From contig NW_001865053.1 in assembly GCF_000002865.3 (NCBI RefSeq), positions 142,840 to 206,839 of the forward strand: 64,000 nt of DNA. The letters run 5' to 3'. Every line of letters starts with the position of its first letter. The first letter of the stretch is position 1. The DNA comes from Monosiga brevicollis MX1. Taxonomy: Eukaryota > Opisthokonta > Choanoflagellata > Craspedida > Salpingoecidae. This document shows, piece by piece, positions 1 through 15,475 of this stretch. Both the position numbers and the translations under genes were made by a program. The notes under the pieces were generated by a model. The model ran no database searches and had not been told where the DNA came from. It saw only the letters and a list, made by a program, of their open reading frames with translations.

Positions 1-3000
1 ACCCGGGGCAAAAACTCATCTGGATCCTGGCTGCGACAGACCTGGACGAGCAGTCCCACCAAGGGAACAAGCTCATCCACTCGGTCGAGCAAGCGCGCGC
101 CCGACCCCAGCAAGCTGGAGCAATGGGCCCAAAAGTTGTTGCGATCAAGCCACTCCAAAACCGTCACGTCCGTGCCTGGGGCAAACACCTGGCCGCCGAC
201 CAGCTCCAAGCTCTCAAGGCCAGCGATGCGAACCATGGGCGATGATGCGCCAACGGCACAGTGTAATATATACTCGAGAGGCGTCAGTTCAGTTTGTCCA
301 ATGCTCAATCGAGCGCGGCCCAAAGAACGAGCTGCGGCGGTATCAAGCTGAAGTTGACCCAACAGGCGCAGCGCCTCGGTTTGGACGTCCACAAGTGGGT
401 GACCAAGCAGCTCAAGGAGCCAAGCAATGTCGTCCCGCCACATCCAATGTTCGCCAAAGAATGACGGGCCCTGCACAGCAGGTTCGTCGTCCAATTCGGT
501 CGACTGCGCAGCAGCGCTATCCAAAGGCCTGTGCAGGGCCCAGAGCTGTCGAAGGGCCGGTGCCCACTCATTTAAACAGCGAAAGCAAGCTTGCACCAAG
601 GCAAAGTGGACGTAGGAGGCATTGGCACGCTTGAAACTGTTGACGACGGGCACGACGTGAGCAATGCATCGGCGCAGCAGTTCAGGTGCCATTCGCACGG
701 CCGCACGGTGTGTGATGAAGACAGCCAGCACTTGCAAGGCACGCGTGAGGAGGGAAAGATCAACAAAACGATTCTGTTGCAAGGCCTGCAGCATGTCCAG
801 GAAGGTGTTGACACAGGTGAGGTCCGCCTGCATGTGTGGTGCACCGTGGCGATGGAGCAGGGCCAGGACATCGTGGCAGCAGAGTAAGGCCAGCTGCTGT
901 ACTTGTCGCAGAGGTTGATCTCGCACGGCTGCCTCCTCCACGGGGACCCCGATGGACTGCATAAACACCCAAGCCAGGCAGCCTTCGAGGGCCGGGACCA
1001 GCCGCCCCCAGTCTGCCAAGGGCACTAGCGATGCCGCTGACTGCAGGTGGCGGAGGCAGCGCGTGGCGGCAAGGCAGAGCGTGTGGTCAGCCTTTTGCGG
1101 TGCCATCCCAGGATCCACACTCTTTTGCAAGCAGCGCAGGCACGCATCCAGCAGTCGGGTCGCAACGGCACGGCCCTGAGGTCGGGCGAGGCCGGGTAGC
1201 AGAGCACAAAGCTGTGCCAGGTGGTCCAGCACAGCGGCCAGGCGCGCGTCTGTGAGGGGCCCGTGATGTGCAAACACATCTTCAAGCTCGTCCAGTCGCG
1301 TTTGCATAGTCGCTGCCACGTCCATGTACACGAGCACCTCTGTGGTTTGGCGCAGCACGGCCACAGTATCTGATTCCCAGTGCGTCACGGGCTCGGCTAT
1401 GAGATGGCAAAATTCGTTTACGTCATGCTTGGCACGCCAAAAGGCGTCGCTGACCGCCACAGCATCGGCAAACACCAACGTTTCCTCCTCCTCTTGGGTG
1501 GCTGAGTCGGGGGAGGCTGCGGTCCAATTCAAATGCAACGCGTTGAGCAGGTAGTTCGGTGGAGTGCGGCCACCACAAAGTTGGAGCATCCGCGCTGTTA
1601 CGTAGGCGTGAAAACTTTGGCAAAGGTCAAGGCTAGCACCAGCACAAAGCGCTGCTCCGAGTACTTGTTGGTCAACAACAAGGGCTTCAGCCGCATCAAT
1701 CCGGCCTTGGCGCAAGAGCAGCACCATGATGTCAATCGCTGGTTCAAGCACAGCGGCGTCGACGCGAGCCTCAGCCAGCTCGCCAAGGGCCAGCGCAGCC
1801 TCTGCGCTTCGCAGTAAAACGTGCTGGCAGTCTGCAGTTGGCACCGAGCTTTGAGCATGTTTCCGCATCTAAGGACGGCCAGAGTCAAACAGAACATGAG
1901 TGCATGATCGAGACACAAGAGACAAGGCAGTAGAAAATGCCTCAAAGCTTGGTTGGCAAGGCATCGCGAGCGGGAGCATACAATGTCCAGCGCAGCAGCC
2001 TTCTGTGCCATCTGTAGATGAGGGTCCTCGACTATGCGAGCTAGTTGTTGCAAACGCTCCAACGAAAGGTTGCTGGCAGCGCTGCGCCAGTGGTGACTGG
2101 CTCGGGTCTCTGGAGACAGGGGTTGGGCCAAGCGACGAAGCTCCGCCCGAACATCCAGTTCACTCTGAGCAACGTGGTAGCCGAGAGAAAACAAGTCGGG
2201 TTCAAAGCAAAGGAAGAATCTTATGAGCGATTATGCGCAAGCCAAGTGCGCACCGGGCAGCGCGCAGGGTGCGTCTCTTCAAGAACCTACCGTCAGCGCA
2301 TGAACGTGCACGAGTGCGCGCTGAGCCAGCGCCGCCACGGGCTCAGCTCGATGAAAGAGCAAGAGCAGCCATAGGGGGGCAGTTGAGGAATCCATCTCAG
2401 GGGTGAGGGGCGCAATCTCTTGAACGCTGAGCCCAGGCACGAGACATGTGCGTGAGGTGGTTGCACAGGGTGCTCCAAAATTCATTGCTGAGGCTGACTC
2501 TGCCTCTGCCTCTGCCTTGCTTCGTGTGGTTCAGCAGCCGTGGCATGACACGCGTCCTGAACATGACTGACCTGTCCAAGAGCTCGCTGGTGTGACAGGC
2601 GAGGAGGCCTCTCAAGAACTGGGCTGTACCGATGGCATGGCGCAGCCAGAGTGTTGCCAAAATCTCGCGTGCCACGGTTGCAATCTATGCGTGGCCACCA
2701 ACGAACAAGAGTAAGGAATACCACTTATACATGTGCACAAGCACACGCTGACAGGCGTGCAAAAGAGGAGCAGGTGCGCGAGTACAGCAAAAATACACGA
2801 GGGTAAAGCGTTGGGGCGGGGCACCTGGTTTGGCTGAGAAAGTCCAGTGTAACAGGCTTCCATGAGGGCAGCATGTTGGCCGACACACTCAGAGGCTTCT
2901 TGTGCCAAGCATAGCTGAAGCTGAGCGAGGACTTCAAATCGCACGCGCTGTGTTTGGGGGCGGCAGACACGGGTCAGGGCAGCAGCCCATGCGCCGCGAA

Positions 3001-5207
3001 CGCCCTCACTGGACATGGCAGTAACAGCACGTGGAATAGCCAAAGCCAAAAAGGCACGGAGGGTCTCGGGTCCAATGCTGGACAAGCAAGGGACAGCGGC
3101 TTGGAGTGTGGAGGGAAGTTGCAGCTCGCCGGCGTCCACGGTGTGGTGGACGGCATGCAATGCGGCATGGGTGGCATCAAGCTGGGAGAGATTGGCATGC
3201 GTCACGGTGTCGTCTGCGCGTTGCAGCAGCTGGCGCAGGACGGCGCCGGTACTGGGAAACAATTGGCGCATAATTTCGTGATAGTAGAGAATCTGCAGGT
3301 TTATGATCGAGCGGGGGGACGGCTGTAGTTCGGCCCGCGGCAACATGACCCTGGCCGCAAAATGATGTAAGAGACCAAGGTGTTGTTGGAATGCCGTCTC
3401 GGTTAGCGAGGCGCGTCCGATGCAGGCGCGGCCCAATGTGGAGGTCACTTGATCCAGCATGGGTTGGGCCAGCGAGGCGAGAGCCGGAACCGGCCAACCA
3501 GGCCAAGCAAGCAGAGCACAACACGCGCGAAGTAGGACGAGGGCCGACCCCTGAACGGCCGCGGTGCTTTGTGACAACAACTGTAAACAAAGATTGATGC
3601 TTGCTTCAAGGGGAACAAGCACGTCTTCAGTGGGCAGGACCGGAATCCTGAGCGTCGCGAGCAAGCACGGCGGAAAGTGGAGTGAGAAGCGAAAGCGAGC
3701 GACTTGAACGAAGCCTCTGGTACTTGCACGAGCCCATACAAGTCAGGGAAAGGCCACGTACTGAAAATAGGCACGATCAACGCTTTTGATCATAGCGGCC
3801 CCGGCCTGTGTCAAAATGGCAGAGAGTGCCTGTAGGATGGGCTGGACAAGCTCAGGCTGGTGCTGCACAGATTGCAGCTGGTGGTGCAGACGCTAGGTCA
3901 AAGCGAGTCAGAGTGCGTGCAAGTGAGTGTCGGAATCCGAAAATCGCGGGGCTCTGGGCATGGTTGCGAGCCGTTGGATGGCGTAAAACAGCTTCGAGAC
4001 ACACCATCATCAGAGGGTGGTAGACGAGGAGCAGGGTCGGAGGAAAATCAAGCACGAGAACGTCTTGAATGAGTTGGCAGGCTTGGACCAGAGTCTCCAC
4101 CTGTGACAGGCGCTGAATCACGAGATCAAGAATGGCCAGGTCATCTATGGGCACGGCATTGGGCAGAGATGGGTCAAGTGTCGGAAAGCATTACAAATTC
4201 GTGCAGCTGGACAGGTACTTTAGTTTTTTCGGCACACAACTCAAAGACGAGCGGAGGGAAGCGAAGGAATTGAAAAGTGGCACGCACCATCCACCAGAAG
4301 AGAGCGGATAAGGCTGTGGTCGTCCTCTTGCATGCCTTCCGACCTTGTCCCGTGGGCTGCGGGAGTGGTGTGGGTGCGGGGCGGAGGGATGTGTGTTCCA
4401 CCGAGCGAGGGGGGCGCGCGACGCGACCCAGCAGCAGGGGGTTCACGGGCGATTCCATGTTCAGACGATGCGAGATCGCTTCTGGGAGGTACGGGTTGCG
4501 GAGCAGTAGTTGTGGGGGCCGAGGCATGTCGGGGTGTGGCTGGCGTTACGCGGATGTTGGGAGGCAGCAACAACTGACTCGCGGGGCTGCCGCTACTGGT
4601 CGAGCTATGGCGCCGCAACTGCTGAGGCTGAAGGAGCAGGGCGTGAGAAATCTGCTCGATGACTTCATTGTCCAGGCTGTTGGGGTCGTAGTCGTGAAGA
4701 TCACGCATAAAGTCGACGGCCCCTAGGTCAACGAGCAGGGCTGCAGAAGCCGGGTGCTGCAATGTAGCCAGCAGAACGAGGCGGGGTGGTGAGATATGGC
4801 GGGTTTGCGCATGAGGAATCGAGGGCACGGACGACTAATAAGACAGCTGGAGAATGGCAGTTGGATCTGGATCTGGCGTCAGCAGGGGCGGTGCTGACCT
4901 CGGCGAGCTTTAAGATGAGGTTCAAGACGGCAGAGTGCTCGGCGACGTCTTCAAAGTTGAACCACTCCAGCAGCGCTTTCAGGAGTGATTCCTTGTGAAC
5001 CAGATCAGAGACTAGAAGGAGACCACATGCCAGTTTGAAGGTGATGCTGTGTAGAGCTCCAACACGGTCCTCGAGCAAGGGGGCAGATAGCTGCGCAATC
5101 AAGCGATCGAGCCGGGCGTAGAGCTCAGCCTTGGGCGCAGGCACGGGTAGCTGGGCTGCATCTGCTGACTGGGCAAACGTTGCGTTGGCGACGGGCGTTG
5201 CAGCCAT
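1..5207 (-). CDS. RTTN: Rotatin-like centriole protein, N-terminal part, gene continues past left edge
   Basis: Rotatin is an armadillo/HEAT-type protein needed for centriole elongation and basal body function. Exon 1 (about 4899-5207) contains LLEWFNF after a helix resembling the rotatin N-terminus. Exon 2 (4288-4756) opens with HPASAALLVDLGAVDF, very close to the human segment with LIDVGAVEF, followed by a Ser/Pro-rich stretch. The exon from 4144 downwards carries LIQDVLVLDFP, matching human LLKDVIMQDFP. Introns 4757-4898 and 4145-4287 have GT..AG ends on the minus strand. Further exons lie near 2612-3664, 1598-2194, 1025-1285 and 572-871; they are helical and Leu/Ala/Gln-rich, as expected for alpha-solenoid repeats. 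I chose the ATG at 5207 (MAATPVA) because it lies closest to the conserved region; an in-frame ATG at 5288 is possible. The 3' end is outside the window and internal exon limits left of 3800 are not resolved. The identity is strong for the N-terminus and inferred for the rest. Confidence 0.82.
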
Positions 5208-7629
<2,422 letters not shown>

Positions 7630-8534
7630 ACGCCCTCATAGTTTTGGCGTCGGTGCTTTTGGATGCGCCCCCACATACCCTGTTTTCTTCCTGTTTTATG
7701 CCGACGGACAGCCCGACGGGCTGATTGCAAAACCACACCATGCTTATTCCCATCCCATCCCGTCATCTCCTGAGGGCCCTTTGATTCTGTACTTTGCCGT
7801 CTCGCCCCGTCCGTTGTCCATCCCGCTCTGAAATCCCGTTTCAATAAAATCTCGCTGGCCTGTTGATCAATGCCGCGCCTCATCGCTTCATCTTCATGGC
7901 CCACGTGCAGAGCGAGCGTGGCACCTGCTTTTTCTCCCTTTTTCCTTTTCTACCCGTGCGCATGCTTACCCGGTCACTTGGCGCTAGGCGCCAGTGTTGT
8001 GAAATGTTTTGTGTGGCTCCTGTCCCTCTGTTTCTTTCCTTCTGAACGTACCTCTTTGTTTGTCCCAGTGTCTTTGCTCTAGGTGTCACCATTGCCTGTT
8101 TCTTCTGTATTCCCTGCCCCTGTGGGTGGCCGTTTCCGCTCGTCTAAAGAACTGCCACGAGATGGCCAGTATCCATTTTTTTTCCGCCTTTGCACAAATT
8201 GGATCCCCTCCCTTGCCATCATTGTCACTACAGCATCTCTTGGCCCCCTCTTTGCAGTACACAACTTCAAGCATAAGAACCATCACATCAAGAAGCCAAG
8301 GTCCAGAATGAGCGATCCAATCCCAATCACATGCAACATGGCACACAACAACAGCAACAATATGACCCAGGACCCAGTTGATGGTGCAGCACAAGAAGAA
8401 ATTTCAAAAAAATAAAAAGCATGCATCCAAGCAATTTTTTTTTTTTTCGTTTTTCTTCACATATGACAAGGTGGCGCTTGGTAGGACGGAGGTGATTGCG
8501 GTTTGGATGATCCTGTTGCCACTTGACCAACGCC
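7630..8534. other. GOLPH3 3' UTR and TMEM260 upstream region
   Basis: This noncoding stretch of about 900 bases contains the AATAAA at 7843 and an A-rich/T-rich pair at about 8395-8455 just before the next gene. Nothing else recognisable is seen. Confidence 0.5.
7843..7848 (+). promoter_or_regulatory. Canonical polyadenylation signal of GOLPH3
   Basis: AATAAA lies 214 bases after the GOLPH3 stop codon and before a T/G-rich stretch, the usual arrangement for cleavage and polyadenylation. Confidence 0.6.
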
Positions 8535-11500
8535 ATGGTGGAGCGGCGTAGAGTCAAGGCAAACAAGGCCAGAGCTGCTGTGCAGCCAGAGTCAGTGTCA
8601 CGTGACGACCCGTCGTCGCGAGTCACACCGCCCGAGGACATCAATGCCAGCCATGGGGCTTGGTTGGTGCCGAGCGCAGTAGCTCTCTTCCTGTTGCAGG
8701 CCGTTATCTTTTGCGCCACCGCCCATGCAAGCGTGCCCGGCGGCGATTCGGGCGAGCTTCTGGCCGTGGCCTGTGTAGGCGGCGTGGCCCATCCACCTGG
8801 TGCGCTGCAGCCCCCACCGCCTCGACCACTGGCACGAACCGTTCCCATCAGATAGGCCAAGCCAGCTCATGCGCTGCTCATCTTCTGCTCTGTCCAGGCT
8901 ACCCACTGTTTACCATGCTCTATGGTGCTTTCATGCGAGCGCTACCACAATTGGGCACCCCGGCCTATCGGGCGAACATTTTAACGGCCCTCCTCGCTGC
9001 AGGTGTGCCCAGGCCTCCTCGCCACCGCTATCGGATCGCTACCCCTTTTGTCCCTTCCCAACGAGCGGGTTGGGTTGGCCCGTCTCACAGCTCGTGTTTT
9101 GTCCTCAGCGGCTGGTACTCTGCTGCACTTGGCGACTGTTCGCGTGACTCAAGACGTTACTGGTGGTGTGGTTGCCGTTGCGCTCTTCTCGTTCAGTCGC
9201 CTCACCTGGATGTACTCAACGGCTGCCGAAGGTGTGCCTCCCTTGTCTTGCGCGCCTTTCTGAGGAGCAGCTTCAGCCCTGACCTTGCACCTCCTCGTTG
9301 CCCTGTGCTCCAGTCTTTGCCCTGAACAATCTGTTGCTGGCCGGTCTTCTCTGTGCCACCTGCTACTACTTTGAGGTGCCGGAGGTGGCAAGCAGCCTCT
9401 GGCGTCGAGCCGCGACCTTTCAGCCGTCCACGGCTCAGCGCGCCTTTCATATCGCCTGCGCCGGTGCCTTTGTGGCCGGTATGTGTACCTTGAACTTGTT
9501 GTTCAACCACCTTGACTGGTTTGTCCCTTGATTACAATTGTGTCAGAGCTCTCACACCATCATGGCAATGCACAGGCTTGGCTACCAGCAACCAGCACAC
9601 GAGCGTTCTCTACCTGGCACCATGCGTTCTGGCTGTGCTTTGGGCTGGGCGTAGCTTTCTCTGGACGCCACAACGCCTTTTGGTGCGACACAGAGGCGGC
9701 GCCTTCAAATGCCGCTCTTTCCCTGCGTATGCTAACTCTTAGTATTTCCTGCCGCAGACGCTGGGCTTGTGTGGTCTGGTGGGCCCCGCCACCTACCTCT
9801 ACCTTCCCTTTTCTGCCTGGCGCAACGAGGCCAAGCTCACTTGGGGGGACCAGCGCACGTGGAGTGGCTTTTGGCGGTCTGTCCTCTTCTTCTTCGCCTT
9901 TATTCTGTGTTTATTTGTCACGAGACGAAAAACTGACGCACGACGTCCCCAGCCATTTCTTGAGGCAAGAATATGGCACCTTTTCACTAGGCAGCCGGAC
10001 AACCACAACCACCACTTTTGGCGATCGCTTGTGGCTCCACGCCTCGCATCTCTCCGAGGTATCCTTGTCTCCTTTTTCCTTTTCTACTTTTGCTCTTTCT
10101 TCCTGAGCTCTCTTTTGTTCGGGGGATGATCGTGGTTGACGCTTGGCAACTGGCAACAGCTTTCACTCATTTTGGTACCCGTCGGCTCTGGCTCAGGAAA
10201 CGCTGCACTTGATTTTTCCACTGGCTTTGGCATCACTGTTGCTGCCGATGGCACGAGGGCACCGGGCCACCCAGGTTGTTGGTCGTTTGTGTGAGCCACA
10301 TACACACGCACGCACACCATCTCCTCCTCCTCCTCCCCTCTTCCTGCTGCCACCCCTCAATGGATTTCCGGATGGCAACGCTTCAACATAGGCTGTTGTC
10401 ATGGCCATGTTTCTGCTGTATGAGGCATTCTTCAACGCCCGTGCTAATTTGAACATCGAGGAGCCGTTGCTACTGGGTGTACACGAGCGCTTCTGGATGC
10501 AGCCCAACTTGGTGTTGGCGTTCTTGGCAGGCTCCGGCTTTGTTGCCTTGCTGCGCTTGCTACTTGCTCGTTCGGCATGGCGAATCAGCATTGGACGAGC
10601 CCTGGCCCTGGTATTGCTAGCCTCCATGGTGACGGTTAATTACCAGGCCCGCGACGAGAGCCAGAACACGGCCTTTCGTAACTTTGGAAGTGCTCTTCTG
10701 GATGGGCTTCCCCATGTAAGAATGTGGTGTCTGTACAAATGCAATGGCCAGTACGCCCGTCTTTTTTTTCTCTCTCTCTCTCTTTTCTTTTTTTATTGAA
10801 CGCTAATACTTTATGTGGGGCTTGTGGTTTGCGTGGCGATCTTTTTATAGGACAGCATCCTACTTACCATGGGAGATCTCCCTGGCAATGCAGCTCGCTA
10901 TATGCACCTGTGCGAGAATCGCCGTCCCGACTTGCACATATTGGATCTGGAGATGATGACCTTTGAGTGGTATGGCGCCGAGGTCTCATGAAGCGGCACA
11001 GTGACTGTTGATGACTGCCAGTGTCTCATTGTTGCTTTGGGGGATGGATGGGGAATCAGGTATGTGCCGATGTTGCGGCGTCACGAGCCGGATCTCGTAT
11101 TTCCAGGTCAGTTTGCCTTTGCATTGCCCGCCCGTCACGGGGCGTGATTTTTTTTCCTTTTCGGATTTTTTTTTTCTTGTCAACGACCTGGAGTGATGGC
11201 TGACGGCTAGGCACGCGCATTTGTGATACATGTAGGCAAAACACCCGTCTACCGCTTTGGGGACGATCATTTCGATATGCTCAAGTTTTTGGACGCTAAT
11301 TACGATCAGCGGCCCATTTTTGTGTTTGAAAACATGAACGTGGACGATCATACCTATCAGAACAAGTAGGTTTTGAAAACCAAAGCCTGACTCTCACTTT
11401 GCTTTGGGCTCGCTCCATACTGACCCATGCGCACCTGTTCCCTCTTTGACTGGTGCCGTGAATTGCCATAGATATCGCGTGTGGCACTATGGCATGGCTT

Positions 11501-12230
11501 ACCGTGTCGTTCGACATGATTTTCCACTGGACGTGGGCGCATGGCTACGCAACGCTTCCGCCGCCGTTCCAAATGTGTGTTTTGGCGCTTCTGCTTTTGA
11601 GGTTCATCCCACCCTGCTGTGGCAGCGGCGCGCTCAATTGCGCTTGGCTTGGCATGCGATTGCAGTATACGCCCCCACCGGCTGACCGTTACGATGAGCG
11701 CACCTGGGAAAACGTCGTGCGCCAGGTCAATAGATGTCCCACGTGAACGAGGCGCATGTTTGGGTGTGGTAGCTTGCTTGGTGGCGTGCTGACCATGCAC
11801 TTTTTGCTGTTATAGGGCTATGAATCCTATGGCGTGTTTTTATCCATGTTCTTTGAGGACATTGCCAAAGGGCAGAGTGAGAGCTCAGCACAGGCTGCCT
11901 GCTACCGAGCTTCGATGGAGGTGAGCACTTTGGTCATGTACATTGCTCCTGTCTGCAGAGTCGTGGGCTAACCAGTTTCTGCATGTGCATTAGAACTATC
12001 GTCGATTGTTGGACCAGGAAACGGTGGCTGGTCGGGCCATCCCTGCCTATTGGCACAAGAACTATGGGGTTGTCGCTAGCAAGCTCGAGCCCCTGGCCAC
12101 TGGAAAGGAGCGGGAGACTGCCACGGCGACCAAATTGGAGCAGTGGCGTCGCTACTACTTGAGTGGGGCCGACGATCCACAACTTCCAGTCATCAAAAAC
12201 ATATTAACACAAGCCCAGATCCCATTATAA
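8535..12230 (+). CDS. TMEM260: TMEM260-type protein O-mannosyltransferase (DUF2723)
   Basis: TMEM260 is an ER multi-pass glycosyltransferase reported to O-mannosylate IPT domains of plexins and MET-family receptors in animals. Exon 1 (8535-8799) ends with SVPGGDSGELLAVACVGGVA and HPPG, joining at 8898 to YPLFTML. This reproduces the family signature with the catalytic-type Asp and Glu in GGDSGEL. Later exons give FSRLTWMYSTAAEVFALNNL, NQHTSVLYLAP, LTWGDQRTWSGF, FLRQEYGTFSLGS, EPLLLGVHERFWMQPNLVLA and PDLHILDLEMMTFEW. The last exon contains YWHKNYGVVASKLEPL, matching animal WHKNYAIACERML. About a dozen exons are separated by short GT..AG introns. A run of hydrophobic helices precedes the soluble C-terminal part, as in the human protein. 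The ATG at 8535 is preceded by no closer in-frame ATG. Identity is secure; exact limits of the exons between 10700 and 11350 are not fully resolved. Confidence 0.92.
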
Positions 12231-12971
12231 AAGGCCCCGTGGTTGGCTAGCTGATGTCAAATTGAATGCACGAGTTTGAGTCCCCGACGAATTCAACTCG
12301 GAACACAGGGCGACCGACGAGCCTTATGAAGTCAACGCCCACTTCTAGCCCAAGTTATTGACGAAGGCTTGCTATGACCATTAGCTTGTGGTTTCTTCAT
12401 GTTGCTGTTAAGAGCATTCTTCCAACGCTGCTTCTCCCCTTCTCCTCTTTGCACCATGATGTCCTGCGCGCTTCTGGCGCGCCTTCTAGCAGCCCCCGCC
12501 ATCGACGATCAGGGCGTAGACCCGGTCTGGTTTTTATTTTTTAATAAACGACAAAAGCTCCCCTACCTACCATTGATATCTACATTTACTATAAAACTAT
12601 CTACGATTTATATCAGTTAAAAGGTTATAGAATATACAAAAGGTTTAAATCCGTGTACATGTACTTTTATTATTATCCATAAATGCTACAACTTCTCTAA
12701 CAACTTCTGCAACAACGCGACTCTGTGTGTGTGTGTGTTCAGTGAGCGCAGTCTCTCATCCATCTCGGCGCGCCCGCTCAGACGGGGCATCGACATGCTG
12801 TGAGGAAGGCGTGGTGTCACGCGTGGTCCACCATCTCTATCATCTGTAGAGGAGAGGGGAGGGAGAGAATTGCCGGAATTCGATTGGATTAGAGTATGCC
12901 GCTGGGCCGTTGAGCTCGCCCTGCGTGTTTTTGCGCTGCCCCATTACACCCAAACAACAGTCGCCCGCATC
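12231..12971. other. Intergenic region with AT-rich segment
   Basis: Between TMEM260 and the kinase gene the sequence turns AT-rich at about 12530-12720. It includes AATAAA at 12543, possibly the TMEM260 polyadenylation signal though about 310 bases past its stop, and a short (GT) run at 12726-12738. No coding region is supported. Confidence 0.45.
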
Positions 12972-15199
12972 ATGAGCCATAATCCTTTCCAGCCGGCCAT
13001 TGCCATGCCCGCGGCGTACGTGCGTCGTCCTTTTGCGTTTATGCTTCTTTGCGCGGGACCCACACGGGATCTGACATGCCTGGCGCTGCTGTATTTGCTG
13101 CTGCGATCTCGACGACAGGGCCAAAACCTCGCATCCTCGGGTACCGGGCTTGAGCTTGACCATCGATGACCTTGAGCCTTCAGAGCCAGCCAACTTGACC
13201 AGGTAGACGGCCAATCTGCCCTGTCCCTGCCTCACTCATGCGATCCGATGACTGCCTCAACTCTGCTTGTGTGGCGCTAGCTTCGAGGAGGTCTTGGACG
13301 AGGGTGAGCTGGGCACCATTACCATTGATGGGACCGTATACGACATTGCCGACTCGGAATGGGACTCTCGCACGGAGATTGGCAACGGTTGGTCATTGTT
13401 GTCGGCCTTTTTGATGATGAAGGAGGGAGAGGTCGTTGGCGGTTGGCCATACTCGATGCGCAAGCTCGGCTCGAACTTGGGTTCTTCATTGTTCCGGCCT
13501 CTGACTGATCTTTCCTCGGCTGCCCTGGGGCCCGCATCTCGGCGATAGGCCAACATGGCACCGTCTACCGTGAGAGACACGTGCCCACGGGGCGCGTGGT
13601 GGCCATCAAAGTCAGTGAGCAAGGCGCTGTTGGCTGTGCTTGCATTGCTTTTTAGAATTCAGGCTCGCCAACCTTCTTGGCGTGCCATCGCACGCCCCCT
13701 GCTTGCACATGCTTCAATAAAGGGAGAGGGGGCTCATTTCATACCGTGCAATGACAGTATATTCGTGACTCGATGGAGCCCGATCAACGCAACCTCCTGC
13801 TCTCCGAGGTCAAGTTGAGCCGAGCCTTCAATCACCCCAATCTGGTACAATACTTTGGCATGAATATTTGGGAAGGGGACATTCGCCTCTACATGGAGCT
13901 GTGCGATACCAATTTGGACGTGATTATGACCATGGTCAAAGAATCTGAAGCTTTTGACCACATCCCCGAGCCGATCGTGGGCAAAGTCGCTGCCTCGGTT
14001 AGTCAAGCATGGCAGTAGCCGAAAAAAACCGGGCACCTCAGATGCCATATGGGCGAGCCAGGCTTCACATGGCACATTCCATTCCTGGCTTTTGCGTTAG
14101 ATCATTGCCGCTTTGGACTACATGAAGGCAGACTTTAGTGCAATTCACCGTGACATCAAGCCCAGGTGGGTCACAAGCGATGGATTACCGGCACCTCGCT
14201 TTGTTTATCTAACGCTTGCAATATTGGGTGCGGCGCAGCAACATTCTGCTGGCCCACGACGGTACGGTCAAGGTGTGCGACTTTGGGCTGGCGTCAATAA
14301 TGGAAAACTCGTATTGCGTCACCAACGTGGGCAGCGAACCCTATTTACCGGTGCGTGCGCCATCCCATCCGATGTGTTGAGTGAGGAAGCTGCAGCGACA
14401 TGGTTGTCGCCCCTGCATATTTAACCTTGGACCACCAACAGAAAGGGAGGACAAAGATCAAACATTGTTGCCTTATTTTCAACCGCTGCCGATGTGGATG
14501 CATGCACCATTGTCGTATTGTTTTGATTGGCAGCCGGAGCGGATAAGCGTGGATGCAGGGCCCACATATGATTTGCGGTCGGACGTGTGGTCCCTCGGCG
14601 TCACACTTTTGGAGCTGATGCGCTTGGAACATCCTTATCACGTTGTCAGCCGGACCAGTCTGTATGCGTTGCTTCAAGCCGTCATCCGCGGTAGGTGTGT
14701 GCGGACCAGCAGATGCTTCGACATGTATGCCAAGGCTCTCACTCATGGTCTGAACGCATACGTCTGTGTGTCAGATGACCCACCGCCCTGCCCAGAGTAT
14801 TATGCCGAGCCCTTTGCGTTTTTAGTGTCTTCTTGGTACGTTGCGCCATAGCTTTGCTCAAGGTAAAACAGCTTGCATGGGATGGCTGGCTGGTTTGGAT
14901 GGTGATGCATGTGTGTGTTGGAATCGCAGTTTGCAAAAGCAGGTCGAAAGTCGACCCAAGTATCGAAAGGCGAGTGACAATGGCACTCGACCAGCCCTCA
15001 AGGTGCGTGCGTTCACTGCGTGGCCTGAACATGCTGTTCCCGAGCTGATGAGGTGATCCCTTGGTGGCTTTGCTAGGACCATGAGGTGTTTCTCAAATAT
15101 CACGAGGCGGACGTCAACGTAGCAGCGTGGCTGGGACAGTTGCGGGAAGCCACCGCATCTTCATCTGAAGTGACTACTCCGTCGGCTGACACGGCGTAG
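12972..15199 (+). CDS. MAP kinase kinase (MAP2K, MKK4/MKK3/6-like)
   Basis: This is a dual-specificity kinase of MAP kinase cascades. Spliced exons give a glycine-rich loop IGNGQHGTVY, VAIK with the catalytic Lys, FNHPNLVQYFG, a catalytic loop HRDIKPSNILL, and CDFG. The activation segment contains NSYCVT, which places Ser and Thr at the S-x-x-x-T dual phosphorylation positions of MKK4 (DSIAKT). It is followed by YLPPERI and DLRSDVWSLGVTLLEL. The C-terminus RPKYR...LKDHEVFLKYHEADV matches the MKK4 end. About ten exons are joined by GT..AG introns, for example 13611-13757. The N-terminal 60 residues are disordered, with an acidic EEVLDEGELG segment. I chose the ATG at 12972 (MSHNPF) because splicing GC|GTACGT to the next exon keeps the frame. 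A small insertion (ASDNGTR) lies between RPKYRK and PALK. The subfamily (MKK4/7 versus 3/6) is not settled. Confidence 0.9.
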
Positions 15200-15475
15200 C
15201 CACGCATCATTCTGACTTACTGACCAAAAAAGGAACAAAATTGTATTACTCGCACATCGGCTCTGTGAAATGATGGCATATTGACTGCTGACGTGCAAAA
15301 CACTGCGCTAAGTGCTGCAATTTGAAGGTGGAGAGAGGGGGGGGCTACATAGAAACAAACTCTGGCACAGTCAAATTGCCGTGCCAAGTAAACATGATAA
15401 AAACTCACTGCCGATGCATGTTGACAGCAAACAGGGCGGGAAGAGCCAGAATGATGAGCCTAAGAAGGAACGCCC

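Noticed and set aside
12231-12310. tRNA-like B-box (GTTTGAGTCCCC near 12285)
   Set aside because: No matching acceptor stem or cloverleaf can be formed around it.
14970-15020. GC-AG intron in the kinase gene after RPKYRK
   Set aside because: A normal GTGCGT donor 36 bases later keeps the frame and the MKK C-terminal match.
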